A DNA stretch of 59,952 bases, taken from NCBI GenBank assembly GCA_016872385.1, contig VGZV01000011.1:1-59952 (forward strand), written 5' to 3'. The DNA is from SAR202 cluster bacterium. Its GTDB lineage: Bacteria > Chloroflexota > Dehalococcoidia > Lucifugimonadales > UBA3495. Of the stretch, positions 7,854-16,586 are shown piece by piece. Every line of letters begins with the position of its first letter. Within the stretch, counting starts at the first letter, position 1. The position numbers and the translations under genes are program-made. The notes under the pieces are model-generated. The model did not search any database and was not told the origin of the DNA. It worked only from the letters and a program-made list of their open reading frames with translations.

Positions 7854-8918
7854 CTACTTGAAGGCAGGCATCACTTCTTCGGTGAGCAGGCGCAGGCTGC
7901 GCTGTACCACTTCGGGAGGCAGCAGCCCGCCGGGGTTAAGCTCCGCGGCAAAGCCGGTCAGCCCCAGGCTCTCCTGGAACTGCTGCAACCGCTCGACCAC
8001 TGCCTCGGGCGTACCGCTGATAACCCGAGTCTCCAGCAGTTCTTCGTAAGTCATCCGCGCCAGCCGTTCCGCCCGAATTTTCAGCGCGGCGGCCCGCTCG
8101 GCTGCTGAGCCGCCGCCCCCTTCTTCGTCCCGGCCCTGCTCGTACCGCTGGCGCATCCGGGTGAAGAAAGCCTCAATAGTCTCTCGCGGCTCCTCTTTGG
8201 CTCCCTCGGCGCTGGTGCTTATATACATCGGCACCCGCACGGAGATGTCGCCGCCCTCGCCGGGATGCCGGGCCTCCCGCCAGGCCCGGTGGTACTCCTT
8301 GAGGTTTCTCTCCAGGTCGTGCACATCCATGCCACGCATGGACAGGAAGATGGGAAAACCCAGGCGGCCTACCCGGCTGAAGCTGTCTTCGCCGGTGGAG
8401 GCCAGGCGGATGGGGGGATGGGGCTTCTGAAAGGGTTCAGGGGTCACGGTGGCGTTGTCAATCTGGTTAAACTCGCCGTGATAGGAGAATGGCTTCCCTT
8501 TCCAGGCTTCCAAAATAATGTCCAGGGCTTCCTGGAACCGTTCCCGGCTCTCGTCGTAAGGGATGCCCATGACCTCGTAAGCACGGACGTTGCCGCTTCG
8601 CCCCACGCCGACTTCAAAGCGGCCCTGGCTGACCTGGTCCACCGTAGCCAGCTCTTCGGCGATGCGCAGGGGGCTGATGAGGGGCAGCACCTGCACCGCC
8701 ATGCCCACCCGCAGCCGTTGGGTGCGGGCAGCGATGGCGCTGGCCACCACGGTGGGGGCAGAAATGGGCCGGTTGGCGTTAAAGTGGGTCTCTCCCAGCC
8801 ACATGGTGTCCAGGCCGGTGGTCTCGGCCAGGTCCACCAGGTCAAAATTTTCTCTGAAGGCTGCGGGCTGGGTGCCGCCCTGTCGGGTGCTGAAATCCAG
8901 GAACACCCCGAAGTTCAT
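7854..8918 (-). CDS. LLM-class flavin-dependent oxidoreductase (luciferase-like), paralog 2
   Basis: A 354-residue luciferase-like oxidoreductase with MNFGVFLDFSTRQGG at the N-terminus, LRVGMAVQVLPLISPLRIAEELATVDQVSQGRFEVGVGRSG, HPPIRLASTG and the ending LTEEVMPAFK. It is the nearest relative, within this window, of the following gene and is probably the upstream member of a duplicated pair. An insertion of Glu/Gly-rich residues (QGRDEEGGGGSAAE) in the C-terminal half distinguishes it. The start is an ATG with AGGAGG seven bases upstream. It is divergent from the L-2-hydroxyglutarate oxidase gene, with about 140 bases between them. Confidence 0.88.
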   Translation of the reverse strand: MNFGVFLDFSTRQGGTQPAAFRENFDLVDLAETTGLDTMWLGETHFNANRPISAPTVVASAIAARTQRLRVGMAVQVLPLISPLRIAEELATVDQVSQGRFEVGVGRSGNVRAYEVMGIPYDESRERFQEALDIILEAWKGKPFSYHGEFNQIDNATVTPEPFQKPHPPIRLASTGEDSFSRVGRLGFPIFLSMRGMDVHDLERNLKEYHRAWREARHPGEGGDISVRVPMYISTSAEGAKEEPRETIEAFFTRMRQRYEQGRDEEGGGGSAAERAAALKIRAERLARMTYEELLETRVISGTPEAVVERLQQFQESLGLTGFAAELNPGGLLPPEVVQRSLRLLTEEVMPAFK

Positions 8919-9058
8919 ACGCTGCCTCCTGAAGTAGCGCCTGGCAAGTTGTCCTAGAGTATAGCCGCATTGAAGAAGTATGGGAAGGCACTACATTTAC
9001 ACCCGTGTCCCCACATGCTAGGATGCTGGAGGATTTACCCGGCGGCCACCGAGGCAGT

Positions 9059-10276
9059 ATGGACTCCAAGCAGTACGATCTGATAATCATCGGCGGCGGC
9101 ATCATCGGCCTGTCCACCGCCATGCAGCTCAAACGCCGCGCCCCCCGCTGGCGGGTGGCAGTGGTGGAGAAGGAAGCCGAACTGGCCCGCCACCAGACTG
9201 GCCACAACAGCGGCGTCATTCATTCAGGCATTTACTACCGGCCCGGCTCCCATAAAGCCAATTTTTGCGCCGGGGGCGCCCGCCTGCTGACCCGCTTCTG
9301 CGACGAAAACGAGATTGAATACCAGAGATGCGGCAAGACCATTGTGGCCACCAGCCAGGACGAAATACCCAGGCTCCAGACGCTGTACGAACGCGGCGTC
9401 GCCAACGGTGTGGAGGGCCTAGAGATGATAGGGCCGGAGCGCCTGAAAGAAGTTGAACCCCACGCCTTTGGAGTCCAGGCGCTGTGGTCGCCCAACACCG
9501 GCATCATTGACTACGTGCAGGTCGCCAAAGCTTACGCCTCCCGTTTTGAGCAGTCCGGCGGCGAGATTTTCACCAACGCCCCGGTGCAGCGCATCGCCCG
9601 CACCAGCGCCGGGCTGGAAGTGGAGACGCCCGGCGGCGCGCTCCAGGCCAAACACCTGATTAACTGTGCGGGCCTCTACGCTGACCGGGTGGCGCAGATG
9701 CTGGGCGAAAAGACCGATGTGCAGATAATCCCATTCCGGGGCGAATACTACACCCTCAAGCCGGAAAGCCAGCATCTGGTCAAAGGGCTTATCTATCCGG
9801 TACCCGATCCCAGGTTCCCTTTCCTGGGGGTCCATTTCACCCGGCACCTTAACGGCCCGGTGGAGGCCGGCCCCAATGCAGTGATGGCCCTGAAGCGGGA
9901 GGGCTACCGCAAACGGGATGTGGACCTGGGCGAGTCCTGGGAGACAATCACTTATTCAGGCTTCTGGCGCATGAGCCGCAAGCACTGGAAGACCGGTCTG
10001 GGCGAGATGCACCGCTCTTACAGCAAAGGGGTTTTTGTGCACGACCTGCAAAAGCTGGTGCCGGAAATCCGGGAAAAGGACCTGGGGACGGGCGGGGCTG
10101 GGGTGCGCGCCCAGGCAGTGGCCCGCAACGGCGCATTGCTGGATGACTTCAGCATCATTGAAGGCCGTGACGCCATTCACGTTCTGAACGCTCCTTCGCC
10201 GGGGGCCACCTCGTCTTTGGCCATTGGCGACCACATCGTCAGCCTGGCGGCCAAGAACTTTGGCCTGTCCAATTAA
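9059..10276 (+). CDS. lhgO: L-2-hydroxyglutarate oxidase (LhgO/L2HGDH family)
   Basis: A 405-residue FAD-dependent oxidoreductase of the DAO fold that oxidises L-2-hydroxyglutarate to 2-oxoglutarate, usually passing electrons to quinone. The FAD motif is IIIGGGIIGLSTA. The family-typical NSGVIHSGIYYRPGSHKA follows, and then LWSPNTGIIDY and a C-terminal NAPSPGATSSLAIG. An in-frame ATG at 9005 would add 18 residues. I chose 9059 because the Rossmann strand then begins at residue 7, as in the family. Length and motifs match LhgO rather than the glycerol-3-phosphate dehydrogenase relatives. Confidence 0.88.
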   Translation: MDSKQYDLIIIGGGIIGLSTAMQLKRRAPRWRVAVVEKEAELARHQTGHNSGVIHSGIYYRPGSHKANFCAGGARLLTRFCDENEIEYQRCGKTIVATSQDEIPRLQTLYERGVANGVEGLEMIGPERLKEVEPHAFGVQALWSPNTGIIDYVQVAKAYASRFEQSGGEIFTNAPVQRIARTSAGLEVETPGGALQAKHLINCAGLYADRVAQMLGEKTDVQIIPFRGEYYTLKPESQHLVKGLIYPVPDPRFPFLGVHFTRHLNGPVEAGPNAVMALKREGYRKRDVDLGESWETITYSGFWRMSRKHWKTGLGEMHRSYSKGVFVHDLQKLVPEIREKDLGTGGAGVRAQAVARNGALLDDFSIIEGRDAIHVLNAPSPGATSSLAIGDHIVSLAAKNFGLSN

Positions 10277-10294
10277 CTGGCGGGACTTGGGCTG

Positions 10295-11158
10295 ATGGCC
10301 GCCGGCGTTTCTCCAGAATCTATGGGCCAGTCCAAAATCCGGCTGGACTCCTGGCATCTGTCTCCTGACTGGATCGCCCAGTACCTGGCGGCGGTGGGCG
10401 ACTGCTCTCCGGCCTATGCCCAGACTGGCCTGGCGCCCCCCCTGGCTCTGGCGGCGCGCACTCTTGGCATGTTGCTGCAAAAATTGTCGCTGCCGCAGGG
10501 GCCCATTCACAGCTTGCAAGAATTGGACACGCTTCGGCCTATAAAACAAGGTGTGACCGTGGCCGGGGATGCAGACCTGGAACAGCCCAGGCGGCGCGGG
10601 AATCTGGAGTTCAGGCGCATTGTCTACAAGTTGGCAGACCAGGGAGGCCAGTCGCTGGCTTCTGGCAAGACCACGGTTTTGAGGGTACATGGCGGGCCGG
10701 TCGAGGCGGCGGGCAGCGAATCTAGTGGCAATTCGGTGACCCAGGCTCCAGCCGCCAGCGGGCTGCCGGTGGTGGCCCGCACCGTTTCCCAAAGTCAGTT
10801 GGATGCTTACAGCCGCGTCTCCGGCGACTATAATCCCCTGCACTGGGACCCCGCCTTTGCGGCCACCACCCAGTTCGACGGGATTATCGCCCATGGCATG
10901 TTGACCCTGGCCTTTATTTCAGAGATGATGCTCCAGGCCTTTGGCAGGCCCTGGCTGGAGCAAGGAGCTATGTCGGTGCGTTTCAAAGGCGCGGCCCGGG
11001 TGAACTCTCCCGTGGAGACCTGGGGCAGCGTTGTCAAAGAAAGCGCCCTGGCAGGGGGCAGACAAGTGACGTGTTCAGTGGGGCTGCGGCACTCGGTTAC
11101 CGGGCAGGAGCTAATCGGCGGTACGGCCAAAGTGATGCTGGCTGAAGCCCGGCAATGA
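10295..11158 (+). CDS. Double-hotdog MaoC-like acyl-(ACP/CoA) dehydratase
   Basis: A 287-residue protein with two hotdog domains. The N-terminal one (about 20-135) is degenerate. The C-terminal one (about 155-285) keeps the MaoC hydratase signature SGDYNPLHWDPAFA...IIAHGML, with the catalytic Asp/His pair in DYNPLH. This arrangement is like fungal and actinobacterial (3R)-hydroxyacyl dehydratases. It lies 18 bases upstream of plsX-fabG, so it may supply the dehydratase step of fatty-acid synthesis in place of FabZ. The residues 130-150 linker is Ser/Ala-rich. Confidence 0.82.
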   Translation: MAAGVSPESMGQSKIRLDSWHLSPDWIAQYLAAVGDCSPAYAQTGLAPPLALAARTLGMLLQKLSLPQGPIHSLQELDTLRPIKQGVTVAGDADLEQPRRRGNLEFRRIVYKLADQGGQSLASGKTTVLRVHGGPVEAAGSESSGNSVTQAPAASGLPVVARTVSQSQLDAYSRVSGDYNPLHWDPAFAATTQFDGIIAHGMLTLAFISEMMLQAFGRPWLEQGAMSVRFKGAARVNSPVETWGSVVKESALAGGRQVTCSVGLRHSVTGQELIGGTAKVMLAEARQ

Positions 11159-11176
11159 AGTGAGGGATAAGAGCCA

Positions 11177-12235
11177 ATGGTCAGCACAGCAAGTGCGCAA
11201 ATGAAGGGCACCCCGGTGCGGGTGGCGGTGGATGTCATGGGCGGCGACTTTGGTCCGCCGGAGATGGTGCCAGGCGCGGTACGGGCCGCCGAGAGTGGGC
11301 GCGCCGCCGTGATTCTGGTGGGCGACGAAGCGCCAGTGAAGGATGAGCTGGCTAAGTATGGCGCGGCGGCCCGGCTGGTTAAAGTGGCGCCATCGGTGGG
11401 TAAAATCGGCGACGACGAGCACCCAGTCCACGCCCTGCGGCAGAAACGCCAGTCCTCCATTGCAGTAGCCACCGGGCTGGTGAAGGCTGGTCACGCCGAC
11501 GCCATGGTCTCCCTGGGTTCCACGGGCGCATCCATGGCCGCGGCCACCATAGCCCTGGGCCTTATGGAAGGGCTGGAGCGCCCCTGCATCGGCGGGCCGT
11601 TTCTGGGCCTGGCCCCCCGCACTGTGCTGGTGGACTTGGGCAGCAGTATAGACTGCCGCCCGTCCTTGCTGTTGAGTTTTGCCGCCCTGGGTTCGGTGTT
11701 CGCCCACCATTTCCTGGGGGTGGAGAATCCCCGCATCGGCTTGCTCAGCGTGGGGTCGGAAGACGCCAAAGGCAACCGCCAGGTGCAGGAGGCCCTCAAG
11801 TTATTCCGTCAGACCCAGATGAATTTCGTGGGCAATGTGGAGGGTATGGACTTCTTCACTGACCGCGCAGATGTGGTGGTCTGCGACGGATTCGTGGGCA
11901 ATATCTTGCTGAAATATACCGAGGGCTTTGGGGCCGCTTTGACCCACTACTTGCGTTCCCAGCTGACTGGGACGCTCCCGGCCCCGGCAGTGGAGCGTGT
12001 GGCTAACGACCTGTGGCAGTTGACCAACTTGCCACGGCGCGGCGGCGGCCCCCTGTTTGGCGTCAATGGCAACGTGGTGGTCGGCCACGGTTCGTCCAAG
12101 GCTGAGGGCATGGCAGGCGCCATTGATACCGCGGCGCGGTGCGTAGAGTTGGACATGGTGGGAAACATGCGCCAGGAGCTGGCCAAACTTAACCAGCAGT
12201 TAAGCTCAATGGCCCCCCAGTCCGGCGGCGGGTGA
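11177..12235 (+). CDS. plsX: Phosphate acyltransferase PlsX
   Basis: PlsX makes acyl-phosphate from acyl-ACP, the first committed step of PlsX/Y glycerolipid synthesis, at the membrane surface. The 352-residue protein has the family motifs VAVDVMGGDFGP, DAMVSLGSTGASMAA, FVGNVEG, VVCDGFVGN and NVVVGHG. It overlaps fabG by four bases (GTGA), indicating translational coupling, as in many plsX-fab clusters. fabD, fabF and acpP are not present next to it. Confidence 0.96.
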   Translation: MVSTASAQMKGTPVRVAVDVMGGDFGPPEMVPGAVRAAESGRAAVILVGDEAPVKDELAKYGAAARLVKVAPSVGKIGDDEHPVHALRQKRQSSIAVATGLVKAGHADAMVSLGSTGASMAAATIALGLMEGLERPCIGGPFLGLAPRTVLVDLGSSIDCRPSLLLSFAALGSVFAHHFLGVENPRIGLLSVGSEDAKGNRQVQEALKLFRQTQMNFVGNVEGMDFFTDRADVVVCDGFVGNILLKYTEGFGAALTHYLRSQLTGTLPAPAVERVANDLWQLTNLPRRGGGPLFGVNGNVVVGHGSSKAEGMAGAIDTAARCVELDMVGNMRQELAKLNQQLSSMAPQSGGG

Positions 12236-13014
12236 CAACTGTGACCGAATTGGCAGGGCAGGGCATAATGCTGGCCCCAGGACAGGTGGCGCTGGTTACC
12301 GGCGCATCCCGCGGCATCGGTGCATCCATTGCCCGGCGGCTGGCTGCCGCGGGAGTAAAAGTGGGCGTCAACTACCATAGCAACAGCGATGCCGCCGCCC
12401 AGGTAGTGGCAGACATAACTGCTGCGGGCGGCGCGGCTGCCTCCCTGGGGGGTGATGTGTCCAGCGAGGCCGCCGCTGAAGGAGTGGTGAAGCAGGTGCT
12501 GGAGCAGTGGGGACGCATTGACATTCTGGTGAACAATGCGGGAATCACCCGGGACCGCCTGTTGCTGCGCATGTCGCCCGACGACTGGGACCAGGTGCTG
12601 GCCGTGGACTTGCGCGGCGCCTTCCTCTGCACCAAGTTCGTTATGCCCCACCTAATCCGCCAGCGCCGGGGCAGGGTGATAAACATATCGTCGGTGGTGG
12701 GCCTTAGCGGCAACCCCGGCCAAGCCAACTACGCCGCCGCCAAGGCCGGACTGGTGGGCTTCACCAAAGCCGTAGCGCGCGAAGTCGCATCGCGCAATGT
12801 TACGGTCAACGCCCTAGCCCCTGGGTTTATTGCCAGCGGCGGCATGGTGGACGCCCTGCCTGAAGAGACGCGCCGCCAAATTTTGGGCCGTATCCCCATG
12901 GGCCGGTTCGGCACGTCGGAAGAAGTGGCGGAGGCGGTGGTCTTTTTGTGCAGCGAGGCAGCAGGCTATATAACCGGCCAGGTTTTGACGATTGATGGCG
13001 GTCTTATCGCCTAG
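12232..13014 (+). CDS. fabG: 3-oxoacyl-[ACP] reductase FabG
   Basis: A 260-residue short-chain dehydrogenase that reduces 3-oxoacyl-ACP with NADPH. Visible motifs are TGASRGIG for cofactor binding, NNAG at 101-104, catalytic S154 in NISSVVG, and Y167/K171 in YAAAK. The C-terminal GQVLTIDGGLIA is standard. Translation begins at a GTG whose TG overlaps the plsX stop. The N-terminal extension of about 15 residues before the first strand is slightly long. Context with plsX and a MaoC dehydratase supports a role in fatty-acid elongation. Confidence 0.93.
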   Translation: MTTVTELAGQGIMLAPGQVALVTGASRGIGASIARRLAAAGVKVGVNYHSNSDAAAQVVADITAAGGAAASLGGDVSSEAAAEGVVKQVLEQWGRIDILVNNAGITRDRLLLRMSPDDWDQVLAVDLRGAFLCTKFVMPHLIRQRRGRVINISSVVGLSGNPGQANYAAAKAGLVGFTKAVAREVASRNVTVNALAPGFIASGGMVDALPEETRRQILGRIPMGRFGTSEEVAEAVVFLCSEAAGYITGQVLTIDGGLIA

Positions 13015-13233
13015 TATCCCCGTGTTCCTCATCCCATCTGCGCCCGTCCCGTTGTACCACCCTTAATCAGTCCGAATGTACCTGCCGTCCCCGCCTGCAC
13101 GGATATAAAATGGCAAGGAAGGGTGAATGCCACCTGGCCGGAGCGTTCCATCCGCGCCAGGCCAGGCACAACCTTTCCGGCAGGCTGCCGGGACACAGAT
13201 TTCCCCCTTGCCGCAGTTGGAGGGTAAAATCGT

Positions 13234-13731
13234 ATGCGCAGCACATCATCAAAATGGCTGGTTGGGGCGGCCCTGGTAATAGCAGCCCTCATTATCGCCA
13301 GCGTGGCCGTGGCCTTGTTCAACCGCTCCCGGGAACAGACCCTATTCCCCGAGGATTCGCCCACTGGCGTGGTGCAGCGGTACTTGCTGGCAATCCAGGA
13401 GGAGGACACCCGCAAGGCTTACGACTACCTGGGCAAGGACCTGCGGAATCGGTGCACCTACGACCACTTCAGGGAGTCCACCAGGTGGCTGGTGCGCCAG
13501 GACTCCAACGACAGCCGGGATACCCAGGTGGCGCTGGAGGGAGAGCGCGCGGTCAACGATGGCATGGAGGTGCGAGTCCGCATTACCGAGTTTAACGTGT
13601 CCGCGCCCTTTAATGTGAATGAATACTCCCATAACGAGAACTATCTTCTGAAAAAGGAAGACGGCGCCTGGAAGTTTGTGGGCCAGCCCTGGCCAATGGG
13701 TTGGTGTCCTGAACCCCCAAAGACCCCATAA
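13234..13731 (+). CDS. Membrane-anchored protein of unknown function
   Basis: A 165-residue protein with one N-terminal membrane segment (residues 8-30, WLVGAALVIAALIIASVAVALF). A soluble domain of about 130 residues follows and is probably outside the membrane. The soluble part starts PTGVVQRYLLAIQEEDTRKAYDYL, a helix pattern like NTF2/SnoaL-type or DUF4878-like lumenal domains. It ends in a strand-rich region LLKKEDGAWKFVGQPWP. No catalytic motif is visible. GGAGGG lies about nine bases before the ATG. The 220-base gap upstream holds a TATAAAAT box near 13104 but no convincing -35. Confidence 0.7.
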   Translation: MRSTSSKWLVGAALVIAALIIASVAVALFNRSREQTLFPEDSPTGVVQRYLLAIQEEDTRKAYDYLGKDLRNRCTYDHFRESTRWLVRQDSNDSRDTQVALEGERAVNDGMEVRVRITEFNVSAPFNVNEYSHNENYLLKKEDGAWKFVGQPWPMGWCPEPPKTP

Positions 13732-13861
13732 ACGGCGCGATTTCGGCGCGTAGTGCGCAGCATTGCTGTTCAAAATCAAGGTGAGCCAGCAGGCTGTCAT
13801 ACCGGTGGAGTAATCCCGCCGGTCCTGAATGCTTTCAGGAAAGCTTCAAGAGAGTATTCTC

Positions 13862-15703
13862 ATGGACGCATACGTCATGTTTTATCTGATTAGCGCCCTG
13901 TTTCCGCTCCTGGTCATCGTTGGCATAGTTGATGGGATTGTGGCGTTGGTGCGGCGGCGCGGCAAGGCCAATGGAGAGGACAATGGCATCGGCACCCTCA
14001 AGCGGGTGTACTTCTATGGGCTCGCCTTTATTGCCCTGGGGGTGGCCGCTCCGGGCCTGATTGTGCTGCTGGACTTTCTGCTGGACAGCGTGTTTGGGTC
14101 GCCCGCTTTGTATAGAAGCGAGACCCAGCTGGCGTTGGGGCTGGCCCTCACTGTGGTCGCCACGCCCATCTGGTTTATCCACTGGCAGCTGGCGCTGCGG
14201 GCGGTCCAGCGGATGCCCGGTGAGGCCCACACCCTGGCGCGCAAGATTTACCTTTATCTAGTGCTGGGGGTTTCTGCCGCGCTGGCGGCCTTCGGCCTGG
14301 TGTCTTTCCTCCGATGGTTGTTGGGCTGGGAGAGTTTCAACGGCCTTAACATAGCCTTTCCGCTGGTGTGGCTTGGCGTCTGGGCCTACCATTGGCACGT
14401 CCAGGAGGCGGAAGGCCGTGGCGCAGACACTTGGGCGGCGGTGCGAAGGCTGTACTGGTATGTTACTGCCCTGTATGGCCTGGCAATGCTGGCCACGGGA
14501 GTGGGCTTAGTGCTCTGGGTGGTCTTGCAGCAGGCCTATCAAGCGCTCTTTGACACCCAAATCCTGGCACCCAGTGTAGTCGGTTTTTGGAGCGCCATTT
14601 GGACTGGCGCCGCCCGCACTGGCATCGCTATTGCTTTGGCCGGCGGCCTGGGTTGGTGGTGGCACTGGCACCGGGCAGCTAAGGGCGACATAAACTCGGT
14701 GTTGCGGCAGGTCTTTCTCCACTTGTTTGCCGTATTGGGCGGCGCAGCTACGGTGGTAGTGTCCCTTAGCGTCTTGCTCTTTCTGGTGCTCCAGTGGTTT
14801 TTCGGCAAGCCGGAATCAGCGATGGCGTCAGCCCACTTCCGCAGTCTGCCGGGCGTTATTGCGGCGCTGGTGCCTGGAACTGTCCTCTGGGGCTACCACT
14901 GGGCGCTGGTGCAGCAAGAATCGCGCTTGGCCGCCCAGGGGTGGCAGGCGGCGCGGAGGGTGTACCGGTACCTGGTGGCGGCGCTGGGCCTGGGTACCCT
15001 GTCTGTGGGCCTCGTCATGGTCTTCCTGGTGGTGCTGGGTTTGCTAATTCCCCGACCAGGCACACCGTTGCTGGATACCCAGTGGTGGCGGAATTCCCTG
15101 GTGTTGGGTGTTACCCTGCTGGTGGTGGGAATCCCTGTTTGGAGTTACCACTGGTTCGGCTTGCAGCGTGACGTTTTGAAGGGTTCACCGCAGGAGCGCG
15201 CTTCCCTTTCCCGGCGGATATTCATTTACGGGGTGTTTGGCATTGCCACGCTGCTGGTGCTGGCCAACCTCAGCGCCTTCCTGTTCATGTTCTTGCGAGA
15301 CTTGCTGGAAGGAGAGCTGTCGCTCAAGCTGATACAAGATGCCAAATGGAGCATCGGGACCCTGCTGATGGCCGGAGCCATCAGCGTGTACCACTGGCTG
15401 GTCCTCCAAGAGGACCGCCGGGCAGTTCCCCCGCCGGAAGAGCCGGCCGCACCGGCGATCCCAGTGTCCAAAGCCATAACTGCCCTGGCCTCAGAGCCTG
15501 CCCGCGCTTTAGTGGAGCAGTTGCAGTCTCGTATGGGCGTCACCATTCGCGTGTTGCAGCGCCTGGATGGCGGTGAGGCTCCCCGGTTAACCGATGTTCA
15601 ACTGGACGAGGTGCAGGCAAGAATCGCAGCTTCGCCCGGCAGCCAGGTCTTGCTGGCCATTGACGCCTCTGGCGTCCAGGTAATTCCTTACCGGGAGCTG
15701 TAA
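13862..15703 (+). CDS. DUF5671-repeat multi-spanning membrane protein
   Basis: A 613-residue membrane protein made of six tandem units of about 75-90 residues. Each begins with a basic amphipathic start such as KRVYFYGLAF, RKIYLYLVLG, RRLYWYVTAL, RRVYRYLVAA or RRIFIYGVFG. Each has one long hydrophobic span, a loop, then a second span ending in a W-x-x-H-W signature (IHWQLAL, YHWHVQ, WHWHRA, YHWALVQ, YHWFGLQ, YHWLVLQ). This matches the DUF5671 pattern. An 80-residue soluble tail ends the protein. The first ATG could be 13829; I prefer 13862 (GAGAG upstream). Function is unknown. Confidence 0.8.
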   Translation: MDAYVMFYLISALFPLLVIVGIVDGIVALVRRRGKANGEDNGIGTLKRVYFYGLAFIALGVAAPGLIVLLDFLLDSVFGSPALYRSETQLALGLALTVVATPIWFIHWQLALRAVQRMPGEAHTLARKIYLYLVLGVSAALAAFGLVSFLRWLLGWESFNGLNIAFPLVWLGVWAYHWHVQEAEGRGADTWAAVRRLYWYVTALYGLAMLATGVGLVLWVVLQQAYQALFDTQILAPSVVGFWSAIWTGAARTGIAIALAGGLGWWWHWHRAAKGDINSVLRQVFLHLFAVLGGAATVVVSLSVLLFLVLQWFFGKPESAMASAHFRSLPGVIAALVPGTVLWGYHWALVQQESRLAAQGWQAARRVYRYLVAALGLGTLSVGLVMVFLVVLGLLIPRPGTPLLDTQWWRNSLVLGVTLLVVGIPVWSYHWFGLQRDVLKGSPQERASLSRRIFIYGVFGIATLLVLANLSAFLFMFLRDLLEGELSLKLIQDAKWSIGTLLMAGAISVYHWLVLQEDRRAVPPPEEPAAPAIPVSKAITALASEPARALVEQLQSRMGVTIRVLQRLDGGEAPRLTDVQLDEVQARIAASPGSQVLLAIDASGVQVIPYREL

Positions 15704-15720
15704 GTAGGCGTGGCAATAGT

Positions 15721-15790
15721 GCCGCTCACGGTGAGCTTGTCGAATCATTAGCGCGGGAAGCTCATCCTGAGCTTGTCGAAGGACGAGCGG
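15721..15790. repeat. Twin-hairpin repeat
   Basis: GCCGCTCACGGTGAGCTTGTCGAATCATTAGCG pairs imperfectly, followed by CTCATCCTGAGCTTGTCGAAGGACGAGCGG. It is the same modular unit found inside the 133-bp family A elements. It begins 17 bases after the DUF5671 gene stop, in a terminator position. Confidence 0.75.
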
Positions 15791-15895
15791 ACTTGGCAGG
15801 ATCTACGAAAGTGCCCTGTCCTGCTACTGGCCGGTCTTGAGGCGGCACTGCCCGCGCAGTATGATGTCTTGCGAAGCTCTTGAGCGAGGCGGCTA

Positions 15896-16417
15896 ATGTC
15901 CGACGTTGTGCTGGTAGTGGACATGGTGCGGGGGTTCCTGGAGCCGGGACATAACCTTTTCTGCGGCGACCAGGCCCGCCGGATTATTCCCAAAGTGCGC
16001 CAGTTACTGGAACGGCAAACGGCCCAGGGGGGTGCAGTGCTGTTCATTTCGGACCACCATGACCCAGACGATCTGGAATTTCAGATGTTTCCAGTGCACT
16101 GTGTTAAGGGCACCTCGGAACCAGAAGTAATTCCTGAATTGGCCCCGTTTGTGAAGGCCGGCAACGTTATACCTAAGAACCGCTACAGTGGCTTTTTCAA
16201 CACTGACCTGGCCCGGCGTTTGGAGGAGCTTAATCCTGACAAAGTCATCATCTGTGGCGTCTGCACCGATATCTGCGTGCTGCATACCACGGCGGACGCC
16301 CGCAACCGGGACTATGCGGTGGAAATCCCTGCCGACTGTGTAGCCAGTTTTGACCCCGACGCCCATCGCTGGGCTCTGGGGCATGTGAAAAAGATTCTTG
16401 GTGCGCGGGTGGTCTAA
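15896..16417 (+). CDS. Isochorismatase-fold cysteine hydrolase (nicotinamidase-like)
   Basis: A 173-residue cysteine hydrolase. The catalytic triad is visible as D9 (VVDMVRGF), K94 (IPKNRYSGF) and C123 (GVCTDICV). A PncA-like metal site is suggested by D53, H55 and H68 (SDHHDPDD...FPVHC), and the cis-peptide region GVCTDICV is standard. Those metal residues point to a nicotinamidase-type enzyme that converts nicotinamide to nicotinate for NAD salvage. Other amidohydrolases of this fold cannot be excluded. The gene stands alone between two repeat clusters. Confidence 0.85.
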   Translation: MSDVVLVVDMVRGFLEPGHNLFCGDQARRIIPKVRQLLERQTAQGGAVLFISDHHDPDDLEFQMFPVHCVKGTSEPEVIPELAPFVKAGNVIPKNRYSGFFNTDLARRLEELNPDKVIICGVCTDICVLHTTADARNRDYAVEIPADCVASFDPDAHRWALGHVKKILGARVV

Positions 16418-16451
16418 TTCCGGGCCTATACTGGACCCATTCCCAAGACCC

Positions 16452-16583
16452 CCTAACAAAATGCCGAAGCTGTCGCCCTGAGTCCTTCGGCTGAAGGACG
16501 AAGGGTCTAAAATACCAGGATTTTAGATTCTTCGTCCCGATGCAATCGGGACTCAGAATGACATCCTTCATTTTGTTGTTAGG
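16452..16583. repeat. MITE-like element family B, copy 2 (with terminal inverted repeats)
   Basis: The core (16472-16562) is the family B palindrome: GTCGCCCTGAGTCCTTCGGCTGAAGG ... TTTTAGATTCTTCGTCCCG ATGCAATCGGGACTCAGAATGACA, written here in parts. It is flanked by CCTAACA-AAATG on the left and CATTTTGTTGTTAGG on the right, imperfect terminal inverted repeats differing by a 3-base indel. It ends three bases before family A copy 1, so the 16418-16722 gap is filled almost completely by two abutting elements. Confidence 0.75.
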
Positions 16584-16586
16584 CGC

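Noticed and set aside
13104..13111. TATAAAAT box upstream of the 13234 gene as a promoter
   Set aside because: No acceptable -35 hexamer lies 16-18 bases upstream.
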